Of a DNA stretch of 64,000 bases, positions 12,001 through 23,309 are shown in pieces. Each line of letters begins with the position of its first letter. Within the stretch, counting starts at the first letter, position 1. Both the position numbers and the translations under genes were made by a program. Origin of the DNA: Bombyx mori (taxonomy: Eukaryota; Arthropoda; Insecta; Lepidoptera; Bombycidae); the NCBI RefSeq assembly GCF_030269925.1, contig NC_085130.1:2616501-2680500 (forward strand). The letters run 5' to 3'. Below the pieces are notes generated by a model. That model searched no databases and was not told the DNA's origin. It saw nothing but the letters and a program-made list of their open reading frames with translations.

Positions 12001-12177
12001 TTTGTATTCATGTCTATGATAATAAAATCCTTTTGTTTAAACTTTATCTAATTTAACTTTTTGTATTCATGTCTATGATAATAAAATCCTTTTGTTTAAA
12101 CTTTATCTAATTTAACTTTTTGTATTCATGTCTATGATAATAAAATCCTTTTGTTTAAACTTTATCTAATTTAACTT
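12001..12177. repeat. 59-bp tandem repeat, three copies
   Basis: The unit beginning tttgtattcatgtctatgat starts at 12001, 12060 and 12119 with essentially no differences. The unit has no dyad and no spacer structure, so it is a simple minisatellite. Confidence 0.9.
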
Positions 12178-12411
12178 TATTTAACCAATTTCTAGAAAGT
12201 TGCATGTAGATCATTTTTCGAAAAATAAGGCCATAAATAAGTTTCACTTCTTACGTGTGTACACTAGTACACGCACACATTTTTTTGTACGGATGTGGTT
12301 GATACTTGTGGTAAATTATTCAATATATTAATACACGAACGAAATCATTAATTTGAGGTTAGGATTTTTTTCAACGTTCGCGCCAAAAAGATTACACATG
12401 CCCATTCATCT

Positions 12412-12584
12412 GTGTGCTTAGTGCGAGACTTTTAACGTTCTCGATAGCGTAAGAGTTAACTCAAATTTGTATGGAGTTGGAACGTTTGCCTACATTTGCC
12501 ACTAGGGGCGCTGTTCCAACTGCATACAAATTTGAGTTAACTTTTACGTATCGAAAAATCTTAAGCAACTCGCACTAAGCACAC
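12412..12584. mobile_element. Hairpin MITE, GTGCTTAGTGCGAG family
   Basis: The outer TIR GTGCTTAGTGCGAG is mirrored by ctcgcactaagcac. An inner inverted repeat (gttaactcaaatttgtatg / catacaaatttgagttaac) surrounds a loop with cactaggggcgctgttcc. Other copies are at 30471-30598 and 53347-53524. Confidence 0.8.
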
Positions 12585-12755
12585 AGCAGTAAGCAGTAAT
12601 GCGTTTCGGTTTGAAGGACTGTAACTATACTGAGACCTTAGAACTTATATCTCAAGGTGGGTGGCCCATTTCCGTCGTAGATGTCTATAGGCTCTAGTAA
12701 CCACTTAATACCAAGGCTTTGAGCTCGTCCGCCCACCTAAGCAATAAGTAAAAAT
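12585..12755 (+). mobile_element. Bm1 SINE fragment
   Basis: Plus-strand tail half from agcagtaatgcgtttcgg to cccacctaagcaataag. It directly abuts the right end of the hairpin MITE. Confidence 0.8.
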
Positions 12756-12947
12756 TATAACTGTTTTTCAATGTTTTGTTTTGGGTGTGCCATAAATCAC
12801 TTTAATAATCTCTTTCTTTAACATCTAGTTTTAATATTAGTTTTTGTTTAAGTTTTTTGTTTTTGTTTTATATGTTCCTTTTTTTTAAACAATAAATTTT
12901 TCTGATGGAAATTTTGTTTTATTTTGAAATTTGATTTTGATGATAAG

Positions 12948-13157
12948 CTAGCCGTACTCGCACGCTTTGCTAAAATTAACATTATTATTTATTGTCATTA
13001 TCATTAGGGAGTCAAACACTCATATAAATATTAGCCTATCCATTAAGTACGTGTATTTTCTACACGGATACCAAGTTTCAAGTCAATCGGATGCATGGTT
13101 CAGTAGTTATACCGGAACATCCGTAAAAACCACTGTAGATTTATATATTAGTAAAAA
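12948..13157 (-). mobile_element. Helitron-like element (reverse)
   Basis: Starts ctagccgtactcgc on the plus strand (CTAG terminus when reversed) and ends near gatttatatattagta. It shares blocks such as cctatccattaagtac and cggaacatccgtaaaaacc with 43400-43656. Confidence 0.55.
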
Positions 13158-13204
13158 TAAATTATATTAAAATAAAGGATGACAAAAAAATCAAAGGCTC
13201 AATT

Positions 13205-13725
13205 ATGTGAGCGCTGTCCTACTGTTTGAGGGCATACCTGGAGCCACTGCGTTCATCCACAGAGCGTTTCCAGAGATCTTTTTTGCCACGCACCATCCGG
13301 CTATAGAATGAGCTCCCCTCCACGGTGTTTCCCGAGAGCTATGACATGTCCTCTTTCAATTGTGGAGAGTATTAAGCTGCGGCGGCGGCTTGGTTCTGCC
13401 CCTGGCATTGCTGAAGTCCATGGGCGACGGTAACCACTCACCATCAGGTGGGCCGTATGCTCGTCTGCCTACAGGGGCAATAATAGAAATAGGCAGATCG
13501 TTCCTACCTACCGGCAGAACATTCCCGGAAAACGCCCCTCATCGATTTTCTCAGGAAACTCTGACATTTCTTGAACAAACATGTTCTTTTTCAAACGAGG
13601 CTTGTGGAGAGTACCTAACGGCAGGCAGCAGCTTGGCTTAGTCTCTGGCATTGCTGATGTCCACGGGCGACGGTAACCACTCATCATCAGGTGAGGGCCG
13701 TATGTTCGTCTATCTATAAGGTCAT
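13205..13725 (+). mobile_element. Two tandem LINE 3' ends (WNELPSTVFPE family)
   Basis: The first part (about 13205-13490) encodes the end of a reverse transcriptase with RTIRLWNELPSTVFPE followed by the UTR motif ggtgggccgtatgctcgtc. The second part (about 13495-13725) is another diverged copy of the same tail. The motif is typical of jockey/CR1-group LINE C-termini. Both are 5'-truncated fossils. Confidence 0.65.
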
Positions 13726-14690
13726 TCAAAAAAAAATTCAAAATCCTTTGCAAAGCTTTATTAAATCTGTTCTTTTAATCATACACTTATCTAATCATAT
13801 TTTAAAGACAATAATATTTAATATTCCGTTAAAAAAGAGCAAGGATAAATATTGGACAACGCTTAAACGATCCACATAAATTAATTTTGAAAACATTTTA
13901 ACAAAAATACAATACTTTTTTTTTACTTCTTCACATTATCGAATAAGATTTGATTTTTTTTTTAAATCTGATTTTTTTTTATTTTCACAGAGACAATTTC
14001 GGTTACCGTTTACTCGGTAGTTTTTTTTTTTCTCAAAAATAGGCAACACTGTGCCAATCAATCGATTTTTGCACGTCTCATATGTCTTAGGGTGAAGAAA
14101 TAAATATGCGTTATATCATTAGATCGACGAGAAACCAAAAAAAAACTTGATAGATTACATTTTCCATTTTCACTACCTACTACTGTAGTTTGAAAACCTT
14201 TACTAGTATTTTTTTTTTATTTTTTTAATTCATCGATTTGTAAAAATACATTTACCTAAAAGATTACAAGACTATTAATTATTTATGCTAAATCATGGCA
14301 GTATGCGAAGCCGCGTCTAAGAATTATTTCTCCTTTTTAATCAAATCACAGAAATACAGGTTAGATCACAAAAAATATTTGTGATAATTCATACTAATTT
14401 CATTTTTGACAGATAATTTGTGAATTTGGCGCCAAGCGGCCATCTTTGGAACGCCAACGTAAGCTTAGTTAAACAGCATTAGGTATTTACATAAGTCAGT
14501 TTTGCTTTTGTCCATGTTATAATATTGTATTGTCTCTTTAGATAAACAATATCGCTTTCTACGGAATCTTCTCACATATTTATTTAGCTGTAAAGTACAT
14601 TTTGTTCATAAATGAAATTATATAATAATATAACTGAATTACGTAATACTGTAAATCGATTAATATGATTAAAATTCGCTTTGATATCTT
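13726..14690. other. AT-rich DNA, possible 3'UTR of the EYGPP gene at its right end
   Basis: No ORF or repeat is recognised apart from long T and A runs. If the proposed stop at 14700 is right, the minus-strand 3'UTR lies at the right end of this stretch. Confidence 0.4.
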
Positions 14691-14699
14691 CAGTGCTTC

Positions 14700-17600
14700 T
14701 TAGTTGACCTGAAAAAAGTATGAATAATAACTAGAAACCTTTGAAATTAATATTATGGACGTAATAAACTTTTGTTTGAAAGCACACACTATATGCAAGC
14801 TTTTTAGATCGGTGTATCATGTAACCGTTATCAGTGGGACGAAAACATAAAAATCCCCATATGAATTCTCGGCAATAGAGCTATAAGATCGATACTGCTT
14901 GGTTTCTTGTGGTTCTTTGGGTCTTTGATCATGATTTACCTACAATAAATTACTTAAAGAACTTATATCTTATTTCTGCCGTGAAGCAGTAATGCGTTTT
15001 GGTTGGAAGAATGCGACAGCCGTCGTGCTCTAAAAACTGAGACCTTAGAACTCATGTCTCAAGCTAGGTGGCGACATTTAATCTGTAGATGTCTATGGGC
15101 TTCGGTAACCACTTAACATCAGGTGGGCCGTGAGCTCGTCCACCCAAAATTCATAGAAAGTTGCGACAAATTATCCGGTAATTTGTGACCTTAGGACCCC
15201 CGTGGTTATGATGGGGGGATCGACTTCAACTTTCCAAGCGGTATTTACATGCTTAAACTAAGTATGTAACAAAAAAAAACCGTTTATTCGGAGTATAGCT
15301 ACCTGAATTTAGGAGAGAAGCGACGCTTCCTAAGCTCGTTGCTGGCTAAGGGCTGGAGGCTCAATGATTCCTGTAAAACCAATACGTATTATAGGACAAC
15401 ATTACTGTAATGTGCAAAGGTCCGGACTTAAATATTTTTTATAAATGTATCTTTTTATTTGATTGGTTTTGTTAATTTTAAGTAAGTTTCAATGATACTA
15501 TGTACACATATGGACTTGTTGTTGTCTGAAATAAAATAAATCATTAATTCATTCATCATTCATTCATTCATTCATTCATTCATAGGGCGCTTTTTGTCTT
15601 ACCTGAACGACAGTCCTCAACAGCTCATCCCCTTTGGGTGGCCCGTACTCCCTGAAGCCGGGGGGGCCGTATTCGAGAAAGCCAATCGGGACTTCAGCGT
15701 TACTGGAAAAATAATGAAGACTGGAAAATTCGTACGAAATGACTCGTACAACTGATTCTGATAGGCACATTCATGACATAAGCTGCCATTAAAATTATCC
15801 TTTAAGCCGTCTAACTTCCAGATGAACTCAGTCTACCAATTACAATTTTTACGGCCTTGGAAACACTCTCCAGTTTACCTATCTTGATTTACTAGTTCTA
15901 GCTTTATTATTTCAGGCTATTGGCCTCAAGCCGCAAGCTAATTTAAAATATACTCAAAAACCCAATGCGGCTGCTTGATATAACGACTCGTTGATTGATC
16001 TGTGTTCTCTGATCACCGTTCTCGTTGAACCCGTCGCTCGCGAAGAAGGGCTCGACGAGCGAATTAACCTACAGACACAGCTCACTGAGTTTCTCGCCGG
16101 ATCTTCTCAATGGGTCGCGTTTCCGATCCGGTGGTAGATTCTGCGAAGCACTGCTCTTGCTAGGGCCAGTGTTAGCAACACTCCGGTTTGAGCCCCGTGA
16201 GCTCACCTACACGTTAGGGCGAAACTGATATAGCCTCTCAAGGCTATCAGCAATGGTAGGAAAAAAAAAGTCTGTGTTTACAATTATATTATCATTATTC
16301 AAAGGACGTCCACAGCCGGATTTAAGCTTCTTTGAACGCTAGCCATAATGACTGGTCCAATGCTACCTACATCCAATGGAATTCCGCGACAGGTGATAGA
16401 TCCATCTTATAGAAAGGGTACAGTGCTTAATGAGCCCGCACGGGTAGGTTCCAACACTCTCCCAATTTCTACTGTGAAGCAGTAACGCCTTCGGAGGGTG
16501 GGGCAGCCGTGGCACTATTAAATACTCAGACTTAGAACTCATGTCTCAAGGTGGGTAACAGCATTTACCTTGTTGATATATATGAGCTCCGGTAAGCATT
16601 TAACAGCGGGCGGGCCGTGAACTCGTCTACCAGTCTAAGCAATTAAAGAAAATGTCACTTACGTTGAAACTTCGTCCGTTTTTTGAACTTCAGTGGCGAC
16701 CTGCGGTGAGAATAGATAGTAAAAATGTACTCTATTATGTTAATTAATGATTACAATCTTTGAAATAAGAACTAAATATTCGGTCCCGGCTTATTCTGTA
16801 ATAGACATCTCGACACTAAGTATACTTCTGGTATAATTTATACATGACGAAAATTTCTTATATCGTACAGATTTTACTTGTCAGCATAATATAGAAAAAG
16901 GTGAAAAGCCCTCTTGTTTCATTTAGAAATGATAAATATATGGTATATTAGAAACTATATATGCATATATTATAATAGGTCTCATTGTTGCATGAATCAT
17001 AGAAATAATTCAAACTAATTTTGCGGTTTATTATTTCTGGCGTTTTATTTAATTTATATAGTTTCGATGGTCACCAGACGACTGTTGCCTTTAGAATATT
17101 GTGCTAACGTCTATTAATGTTTCGTAAAATTATTATTGCATTAAAAAATATCATTTTACAAAATAGTTCTTTATAATACGTTATTATATACACCTAAATA
17201 TTAAGAGATAAACTTCAAAGAAAATTAATTTGTTGAAATGAAAATGAATTTAACGCCAGATTAGACTATAAGACTATATGTTAGTTATTCAAGGTCTTAT
17301 TGAGTCAAGTATTATTGAGTCCACGACTCTGCACCATAGAGGAAAATCGAGAAAACCAACGTCCGGACTAGTCTCATCTTGGTAGCACACCGTGGACCGC
17401 CAAGAGAACAAACAAATCTGTCCTCGAGCAACTTCGTATAGAAACGAGACTGTCGACGATTTGCTACCAGAAGGTTCTTGGTTACTTTGGTCATATTGCT
17501 CGACAGCCACCAGACAACCTTGAAAGATTGATTGTGGTGGGCAAGGTGGAAGGGAAAAGACCCGCCGGCCGGCCACCAAACCGTTGGTCGGATCAGATAA

Positions 17601-20600
17601 CTGCGGTCACTGGACTCTCTGTTGCGAACGCCCTGAGAGAAGCCGAAAACCGAAGCAAATGGAAGCTGAGGGTACAAAGAGCCACGAAGGGCTTTCAAGG
17701 ACACGACCTTCAGCAATGAAGTATTCGACTAAGAAGAAGAATTCTTGAGTCTACGATCTCACCTGTTCGGCTTTGACCTCATTTTCGAGAATCATTAAAG
17801 CCTCGGCTATATTCTTGATGCCTTCTTCAACAGTTTTTATTTCCTGCTCGGCATTTAGGGCGTCGGTCGTCTCAACTTTGACTTCGACAGTCTGTTCAAC
17901 GACTTTTGATTCAGTATTCTCTTTGACGGTTTGTTCAACTATGTTCTGCTGTGATTCTTCATTTGCGACTGTCAATACAGCTTCAGTGACTGCTTCAACG
18001 GTTGTCTTTACAGTGTCAGTTGTGACTTCAGCGGTTATCGTTTGTTCCAGATTTTCAGTGGCCTCTTCGGTTTGTTGTATTGCATTCTCTTCAGCCTAAA
18101 ACAAGTATAGTTTGTTTAAGGATAAGCTTGGATTTAATGTGATCAATTGTTTTTAAGGTGATTCCGGCGCATTTATTTCATTGTCATTTTTCAATTGCGA
18201 CTTCGGCTATCTAGTTTAATTATTCGTTATGCAATTTCATTTGATTTTTATTTTATTTATTTAGTTTTTTTTACTTCAAACTCTGTACTGGTTTTAAAGA
18301 TGATTTTTTATGTTTCTGCTAAAAAAATAATTAAATAACCTACATGACATAAGTAGTAACTTAGCTTAAATTAACTATGGGTCTGAGAAACTTTCGATTT
18401 ACTGTCTAAGTTTGAAGGTTAATTTATTGCATAGATGGATGAAGGACATCACAATGTGAATGCTGCGTCTACCTTGAGACATGAGGTCAAAGCTTCAATT
18501 AATTAGCATAACAACTGAGCCTCCCTTCAAACCGAAATGTATCACTGCTTCTCAGCTAAGCCACATCCAGTTGAGTCATTTTTCAAAATAAAATACCCAC
18601 AGAAGCACTAGTGACTTGTTCAACTGCAACCTGGACTGCAGCTTCTACAGCGGCAGCTACAACCGAATCTTCCTGCTCTATCTTCTTTTCTTCAACAACA
18701 ACAGCAGACTCTGTTACTGCAACAGTTACAGCTTCAGCTTCAACTGCCTCCACCTGGTCTGTCTTCTTTTCTTCCTGAACAACAGTAGTCTCGGTGACTG
18801 CAACTTCCACTGAGCCAGCGTTTACTGACTCCGTCTGTTCTGCCTTTCCTTCCTCAGCAACTGCGGATTCGGTGACCGCAACTTCTTCTTTTTCAACTGC
18901 CTTTTCTTCTACTACAACTGCAATTTAAAGGGAAGTAATAAGGTCATAATATCAAAACTCTTTATTCCCAATTGACAATCATGTCGAAAGCAAAACAATG
19001 AAAATGAAATGTAAACGAATCTAAATCTTGAGTTGTCTTTGATGATGGTCGAATTTACATTAGACGAATACTAGCCAATGTAAATATACAACTTCATTGT
19101 CGACGATTTGATTTGACCGCCGCATTAGCTATATTATTAAATGATGACACAAAGTTCGAAGTGGCTCGATGTGGTGGGAATATGTTTTTTTTTTGGGCAG
19201 TGCTGAACCTCATTCGTGTTATTCACGTGAGATTTTTTTTATTTTTGTTGTAAGTTAAAGCGCCCAGATATTGAATTAAATTCTTGCTCTAAGTACCTTA
19301 TAAATGCTTTTTCATTTGACAAGACTTACCTTCAGTAATAGTCTCTTTTTCTTCTACAGCCACTTCGGATTTAGTTTCTACGACTTCAGAAGAGAAGAGC
19401 TGTTCGGTCACCTCATCAGGTAGACCCTGGTTGATCTCCACCTTGGGAGGACCATACTCGCGCAGACCCTCGGAGCCCGACGCCTCAGTTTCTTGGTACA
19501 GAACTTCTTTCAGAGGATTATCTGGTTTTACCTGAAATTTAACGAAAACAACGTTTATTAGTAGCATTTTATATATTGACCAGCTGAGATATGAGCTCGG
19601 CCTAATATTCAACACTTCAGACGCTTGATGCGATCTATCCTGAAAATACAGGTCAGATCAGTAAAGCCTTGAGGTGAGATAGTTGAGGATATACATGCGT
19701 TATAGAATATCTTCTTAGGTCTTCATATCTATTTCTTATGACAGACAGTAAGCACAAAAGTGGCCTGAGCCGTAGTATAGTTATTATGGAACAATGAGAT
19801 TTAAGTTTTCATGAATTTGAATTTGAGTGGGCAAAAAAAACAATACGCGCAAAAATAATGTTTACAAAGCCATCTGTTATCTATGGGTGAAACTATGGAT
19901 AGGTCTGTTTTTGGGTTAAAATTGTGGGTTAGGCCACTTTTGCGCTGATGGCCCCATTTATTGGTTTGATGGCTGTTCGAGCTTACGGCCCGCCTGGTGC
20001 TAAGTAGATGTGACTATAAACATCAAAATGCGTATGTGATGTGATCATGAGACATTAAGTCGAAATGTCGTATGACTACGGTAGAAATAGGCAGGATGAT
20101 ACGATGCTTCTTCTTCTTTTTTCTAGCGTTTTCCCGGCCAAGCTCCGCCATCCTGCTTAAACTCCTCTCTAACTAATACTTTCACCAGAAAATCATATGT
20201 CTTACAACGAGTGTTGACATTCATGCTGATATCTCCATGCTCGGGAGACGAGCCCGCTCATTGGAACAACGGTCTTCGCAAGCACACACATTATACACAA
20301 AACCCTTAGAACTGACCCACCTAATCTATGTACATAATAATACATAATCTATGAGTATTAAAATAAGACTTGACCTAAAAGTCTTAGTTACCAGGTCATA
20401 AAATCTTTTAAAAAATAAAGAATCTATGAGTATTTTTTTTTTTTATTTAGTGTAACTTGGAGTACATAATATGTGCGTATTGTGTGTTGCAATTGTTTTT
20501 TTGTGTAAACTTAAATTTCTAAATTTATCTAAATTTTTTTTCTTCCTTTGTTCACTTTGTACTTATATGTGATTTTAATGGTGGAAACATGTTTGGTTAT

Positions 20601-21713
20601 TGTTTTAACTATTTTTTTAAATATTTTAAGTTTGTATTGTACTGTTGGTTTCCCAAATAAATATATAATTACGCAAAGATAAACAAGTTGAGTACCACTG
20701 TCTTGTCTATATGTCGAATGATTAACTTTTGTTTTCTAATGAGCGATGAGTATTATTATAATGAATATTTGCTTAGAAATTACTTTTTTTTTATAACTGT
20801 CATCATTAAAGCAAAAATGGAAATGAAAATGAATCTGAGTCTTGAGGTCTCAATGATTACGGTCGATTTTTGTTTATTGGATGGGCAGAAGTGTCCGTGG
20901 AGTATACCTCAGTTTCGGATGGAAGATAAAAAGCTGGTCCGTCTGGTTTCCAGCCGCTGGGCAGATAAGGTCCTGAGCCGAGAGCTGACACGGATCCGAG
21001 GACCAATACGAAAGCGATTGTAACCTGAAGAAAAAATACTATAAGTTAAATTTAATTACTATTATAAAACAATAATAGAAATATTAATTTGGTGGTGGGA
21101 CCTCTTGTGAGTCCGCGCGGGTGGGTACCACCATCCCGCCTATTTCTGCCGTGAGCAGTAATGCGTTTCGGTTTGAAGGGTGGGGCAGCCGTTGCAACTA
21201 TACTGAGATCTTAGAACTTATATCTCAAGGTGGGTGGCGCATTTACTTTGTTGATGTCTATGGGCTCCTCCTCCTCCTCCTTGCGTCGGCTTCCTCATTA
21301 CTGAGGGTCGTGGTCATGGCCTTGAAATGGTCTAAATATTTCTCTGTCCATGACTCTCTTTTTAAAAAGAGAAGTAGCTTTAGAAGGGCTCCAGTAACCA
21401 CATAACACCAGGTGGGCTGTGTGTTCGTCCACCCATCTAAGAAACAGAAGAAAAAAAAAACAATTATTTTACATACGTAGTAAGTATATCAATAAACCTA
21501 TCGTTTAAGGTTTCACTACTCACACATAGGATTTCGGATTTTAAGCAAAAAAAAAAGCACAAAAATAAGTTTAATATAAATTTAAAAGCAAAATTTTCGA
21601 CACTTTTAAAAATAAATTGGGAAAAAATTCGATAAGCGTGTTACACGAACGATATTTTTAAGGTTTTTTTTTATTACGATATTTTCAAACAAGAATAAAC
21701 CACGTACCTTCAT
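14700..21713 (-). CDS. Secreted Glu/Val-rich protein with EYGPP motifs (putative cuticle protein, gene 3)
   Basis: Proposed minus-strand coding exons are 21708-21713, 20908-21024, 19330-19531, 18601-18917, 17763-18095, 16663-16700, 15603-15702 and 14700-14708. All junctions are GT/AG and the phases agree, giving about 373 residues. The first exon encodes only Met-Lys; the second gives a signal peptide (VTIAFVLVLGSVSA) and then LPSGWKPDGPAFYLP. Exons 4-5 are low-complexity, with repeated VAVTES and VEEKK units. EYGPP occurs once in exon 3 and twice in exon 7. No Rebers-Riddiford domain is visible. The Met-Lys exon, TATA box and EYGPP motif link it to the two RR genes upstream, suggesting an extracellular cuticle role (inference). 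The last exon (Val-Asn-stop) is the least certain. Introns contain several Bm1 copies and a LINE. Confidence 0.65.
14969..15146 (+). mobile_element. Bm1 SINE fragment
   Basis: Plus-strand tail half from tctgccgtgaagcagtaatg to gctcgtccaccca, lacking the AATAAA tail. It lies in the last intron of gene 3. Confidence 0.8.
15551..15583. repeat. (CATT)n microsatellite
   Basis: About eight perfect or near-perfect CATT units, ending about 20 bp from the donor site of exon 7 of the EYGPP gene. Confidence 0.9.
15986..16269 (+). mobile_element. LINE 3' end (BMC1-like, tentative) with A tail
   Basis: Carries ctcgccggatcttctc, ggtggtagattctgcgaagc, cctctcaaggctatcagc and an A9 tail. It lies in an intron of gene 3, antisense to it. 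Confidence 0.65.
16431..16645 (+). mobile_element. Bm1 SINE, diverged
   Basis: Runs from gagcccgcacgggtaggt to ccagtctaagcaattaaag with many substitutions. Its A-rich end stops about 18 bp before the donor of the 38-bp exon 6 (16663-16700). Confidence 0.75.
17326..17744 (+). mobile_element. LINE 3' end (RPAGRPPNRWSDQI family) flanked by a target duplication
   Basis: Plus-strand translation reads QKVLGYFGHIARQPPDNLER, then GKRPAGRPPNRWSDQITAV, ending GFQGHDLQQ and a stop at 17717-17719, followed by an AAG-rich tail. The related copy at 55060-55265 ends GGHDPQQ. The 12-bp sequence ttgagtcYacga flanks it at 17314-17325 and 17745-17756, the mark of retrotransposition. It sits in the intron directly after exon 5 of gene 3. 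Confidence 0.75.
18420..18560 (-). mobile_element. Degenerate Bm1 fragment
   Basis: Weak match to the minus-strand Bm1 tail half (gcatagatggatga ... ccttgagacatgaggtc ... cccttcaaaccgaaa). An old copy, between exons 4 and 5 of gene 3. Confidence 0.55.
19750..19954. mobile_element. MITE, GGCCNTCAGCGCAAAAGTGG family, short copy
   Basis: The left end (gcacaaaagtggcc) and right end (ggccacttttgcgctgatgg) are inverted repeats. The centre has tttacaaagccatctgttat followed by ctatgggtgaaac, the uninterrupted form of the Harbinger target site. Confidence 0.75.
19960..20100 (-). mobile_element. Degenerate Bm1 fragment
   Basis: Weak minus-strand similarity (ttcgagcttacggcccgcc ... catgagacattaagtc). 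It abuts the right end of the MITE. Confidence 0.45.
20101..20690. other. Intron of gene 3, nothing recognised
   Basis: AT-rich intron between exons 3 and 2 with T runs and no clear repeat or ORF. Confidence 0.4.
21089..21442 (+). mobile_element. Bm1 SINE split by a LINE tail
   Basis: Plus-strand Bm1 from ggtggtgggacctcttgtg to cccatctaagaaac, interrupted after tatgggctcc by a foreign block (21269-21389) and resuming with gggctccagtaacc. It lies in intron 1 of gene 3. Confidence 0.85.
21269..21389 (-). mobile_element. LINE tail (GHDPQQ family) nested in Bm1
   Basis: The block starts tcctcctcctccttgcgtcg and contains gggtcgtggtcatgg, matching the 3' end of the LINE at 55060-55265 (tcctccttgcgtcgtatttc, gggtcgtgaccaccc). 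The 7-bp GGGCTCC stands on both sides, a clean target duplication. It is a short 5'-truncated insertion. Confidence 0.75.
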
Positions 21714-21750
21714 TTTGTATTGTTAACTGAGATCTGTAAAACTAATGATG

Positions 21751-21780
21751 TCTGATAATCGTTAAATCTCAGTTTTTATA
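21751..21780 (-). promoter_or_regulatory. TATA box and initiator of gene 3
   Basis: On the minus strand GTATAAAAAC (TATA at about 21774-21780) lies about 28 bp before ATCAGAC (initiator-like TCAGA at 21751-21755). The ATG at 21713 follows about 40 bp later without an intervening splice site. Confidence 0.55.
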
Positions 21781-22111
21781 CTAATCCTTAAATATAGATC
21801 AAACAATTAGGAGGCCTTGATAGATAAATCAAATATTGATTTTAGAGTTAATTATCATTGTGCAATTCTTGTTTGATTAAGCGGAAGGGATTTCAAGGTT
21901 GCTTTGAATTATAAAAAAATAATGTTAGATTTAACGGTGGATGATGGATAATCGGTTAGGGCTTAAGGTAGGTAAGTGGATGAAACTTAATGTTTAGTAG
22001 TATCGCTTCACAAGACAGCGTGGTCCAGCCGTGCTTATTTGTGACGCGAAATAGTGATTGGAGACAAGGTATCTTATATAAATAGGCGGGGAGAAACCAC
22101 TACCCCGCCTA

Positions 22112-22382
22112 TTTAACGCATTACTGCTTCACGGCAGTAATAGGCAAGGTCCGTGCGGACTCAGAAGAAGTCCTACCACCGATAATTACGCAAATTTTAA
22201 TTTTGCAGGGTTGATTTTTATTACACGAAGTTATTATTCCTTCACTGTGGAAGTCAATCGTGAACATTTGTTAAGTACGTATTTTTCATTAGAAAAAGTG
22301 GTGCCCGTCTGGGATTTTAACACCGGCGCATCGCTCAACACGAATGCACTGAACGTCTTATCCTTTGGGCCACGACGACTTT
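22112..22382 (-). mobile_element. Bm1 SINE, head half with tRNA-like region
   Basis: Minus strand; ends at the 5' head (gggccacgacgactt). The B-box region is degraded (ttttaacaccgg). Confidence 0.8.
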
Positions 22383-22584
22383 AAATTTTTACTTTATATA
22401 TTATAGTAAACAAATCAATAAGTATTTTTTTTTTTATTACATAAAAACTAATAAATAAAAAATAATTATGTCCACATAATAATATACACGTTATGACCAT
22501 TTGGCGTGGAGTTAAATATATGAGTAGATAAATCAAAAAAACCAAACATGTTTGCCAATTTCCTTTTTTTATGATTGAAGAATT

Positions 22585-22682
22585 ACCAGTGGTCCGGAGG
22601 CGTTTCTAGTTTCACTAGGACAGTGCGTGAGTAAAGGCTCAACCAGGAGAGGTGGGAAGCCAGGTGGGGTGGGATGCCAAGT
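22585..22682 (-). mobile_element. LINE 3' fragment (same tail as 3.5 and 33.5 kb)
   Basis: Contains gtggtccggaggcgtttc and gagtaaaggctcaaccagg, matching the tail of the copies at 3440-3540 and 33540-33600 in inverted orientation. Confidence 0.55.
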
Positions 22683-23005
22683 TTCCTGAAGAGGCTAAAG
22701 TTTTAATTAAGCCTGTTGATTAAACTAAACTAAGAGTCTATGTCCAATTTCTGGATAATTTAATTTGGTTTTAAAAAAAACGAAACACGGACAATTCATA
22801 CCATATTCTAAGAATGCTTGAATTATGTCAAAATTATTCATTTTGCACCCATGGCTTCTGCGCCAAGGTCAGATGCCACCACGACGCCTTCACAGCAATC
22901 GTAGACAATGCCCATTAATGCCAACGCTTTGGAGCATCATGGTGAATCGACAACCTTCTCCAATCTATCTGTTTTCCTCCCCGAAGTATACTTTTGTGCA
23001 GAATT
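22683..23005. other. Intergenic DNA, nothing recognised
   Basis: Between LINE and Bm1 fragments; short ORFs here show no domain. Confidence 0.35.
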
Positions 23006-23007
23006 TT

Positions 23008-23305
23008 AAAGTCGTCGTGGCCTAAAGGATAAGACGTCAGGTGCATTCGTATCGAGCGATGCGCCGGTGTTCGAATCCCGCAGGCGGGTACCAATTTTTC
23101 CAATGAAATACGTACTTAACAAATGGTCACGATTGACATTCACGATGAAGGAATAATATCGGTTAATAAGAATAAAAAATCCGCAAAATTAAAAATTGCA
23201 TAATTACTGGTGGTAGGACGTCTTATGAGTCTGCACGGGTAGGTGCCACCACCCTGCCCATTTCTGCGAGTGAAACAGTATGAACAGTACGCCATGATGT
23301 TTGAA
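23008..23305 (+). mobile_element. Bm1 SINE, head half
   Basis: Begins aaagtcgtcgtggcctaaag with intact A box and B box (gtgttcgaatcccgc) and runs to the accaccctgcccatttc block, then breaks off. Confidence 0.85.
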
Positions 23306-23309
23306 GGTT

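Noticed and set aside
12001..12177. Regular 59-bp repeats considered as a CRISPR-like array
   Set aside because: The copies are contiguous with no spacers and the genome is that of an insect.
23008..23095. tRNA-like sequence with A and B boxes (also 30.9-31.1, 32.7, 48.7 and 50.5 kb)
   Set aside because: These are the heads of Bm1 SINEs; a cloverleaf is not complete and the sequence continues into the SINE body.
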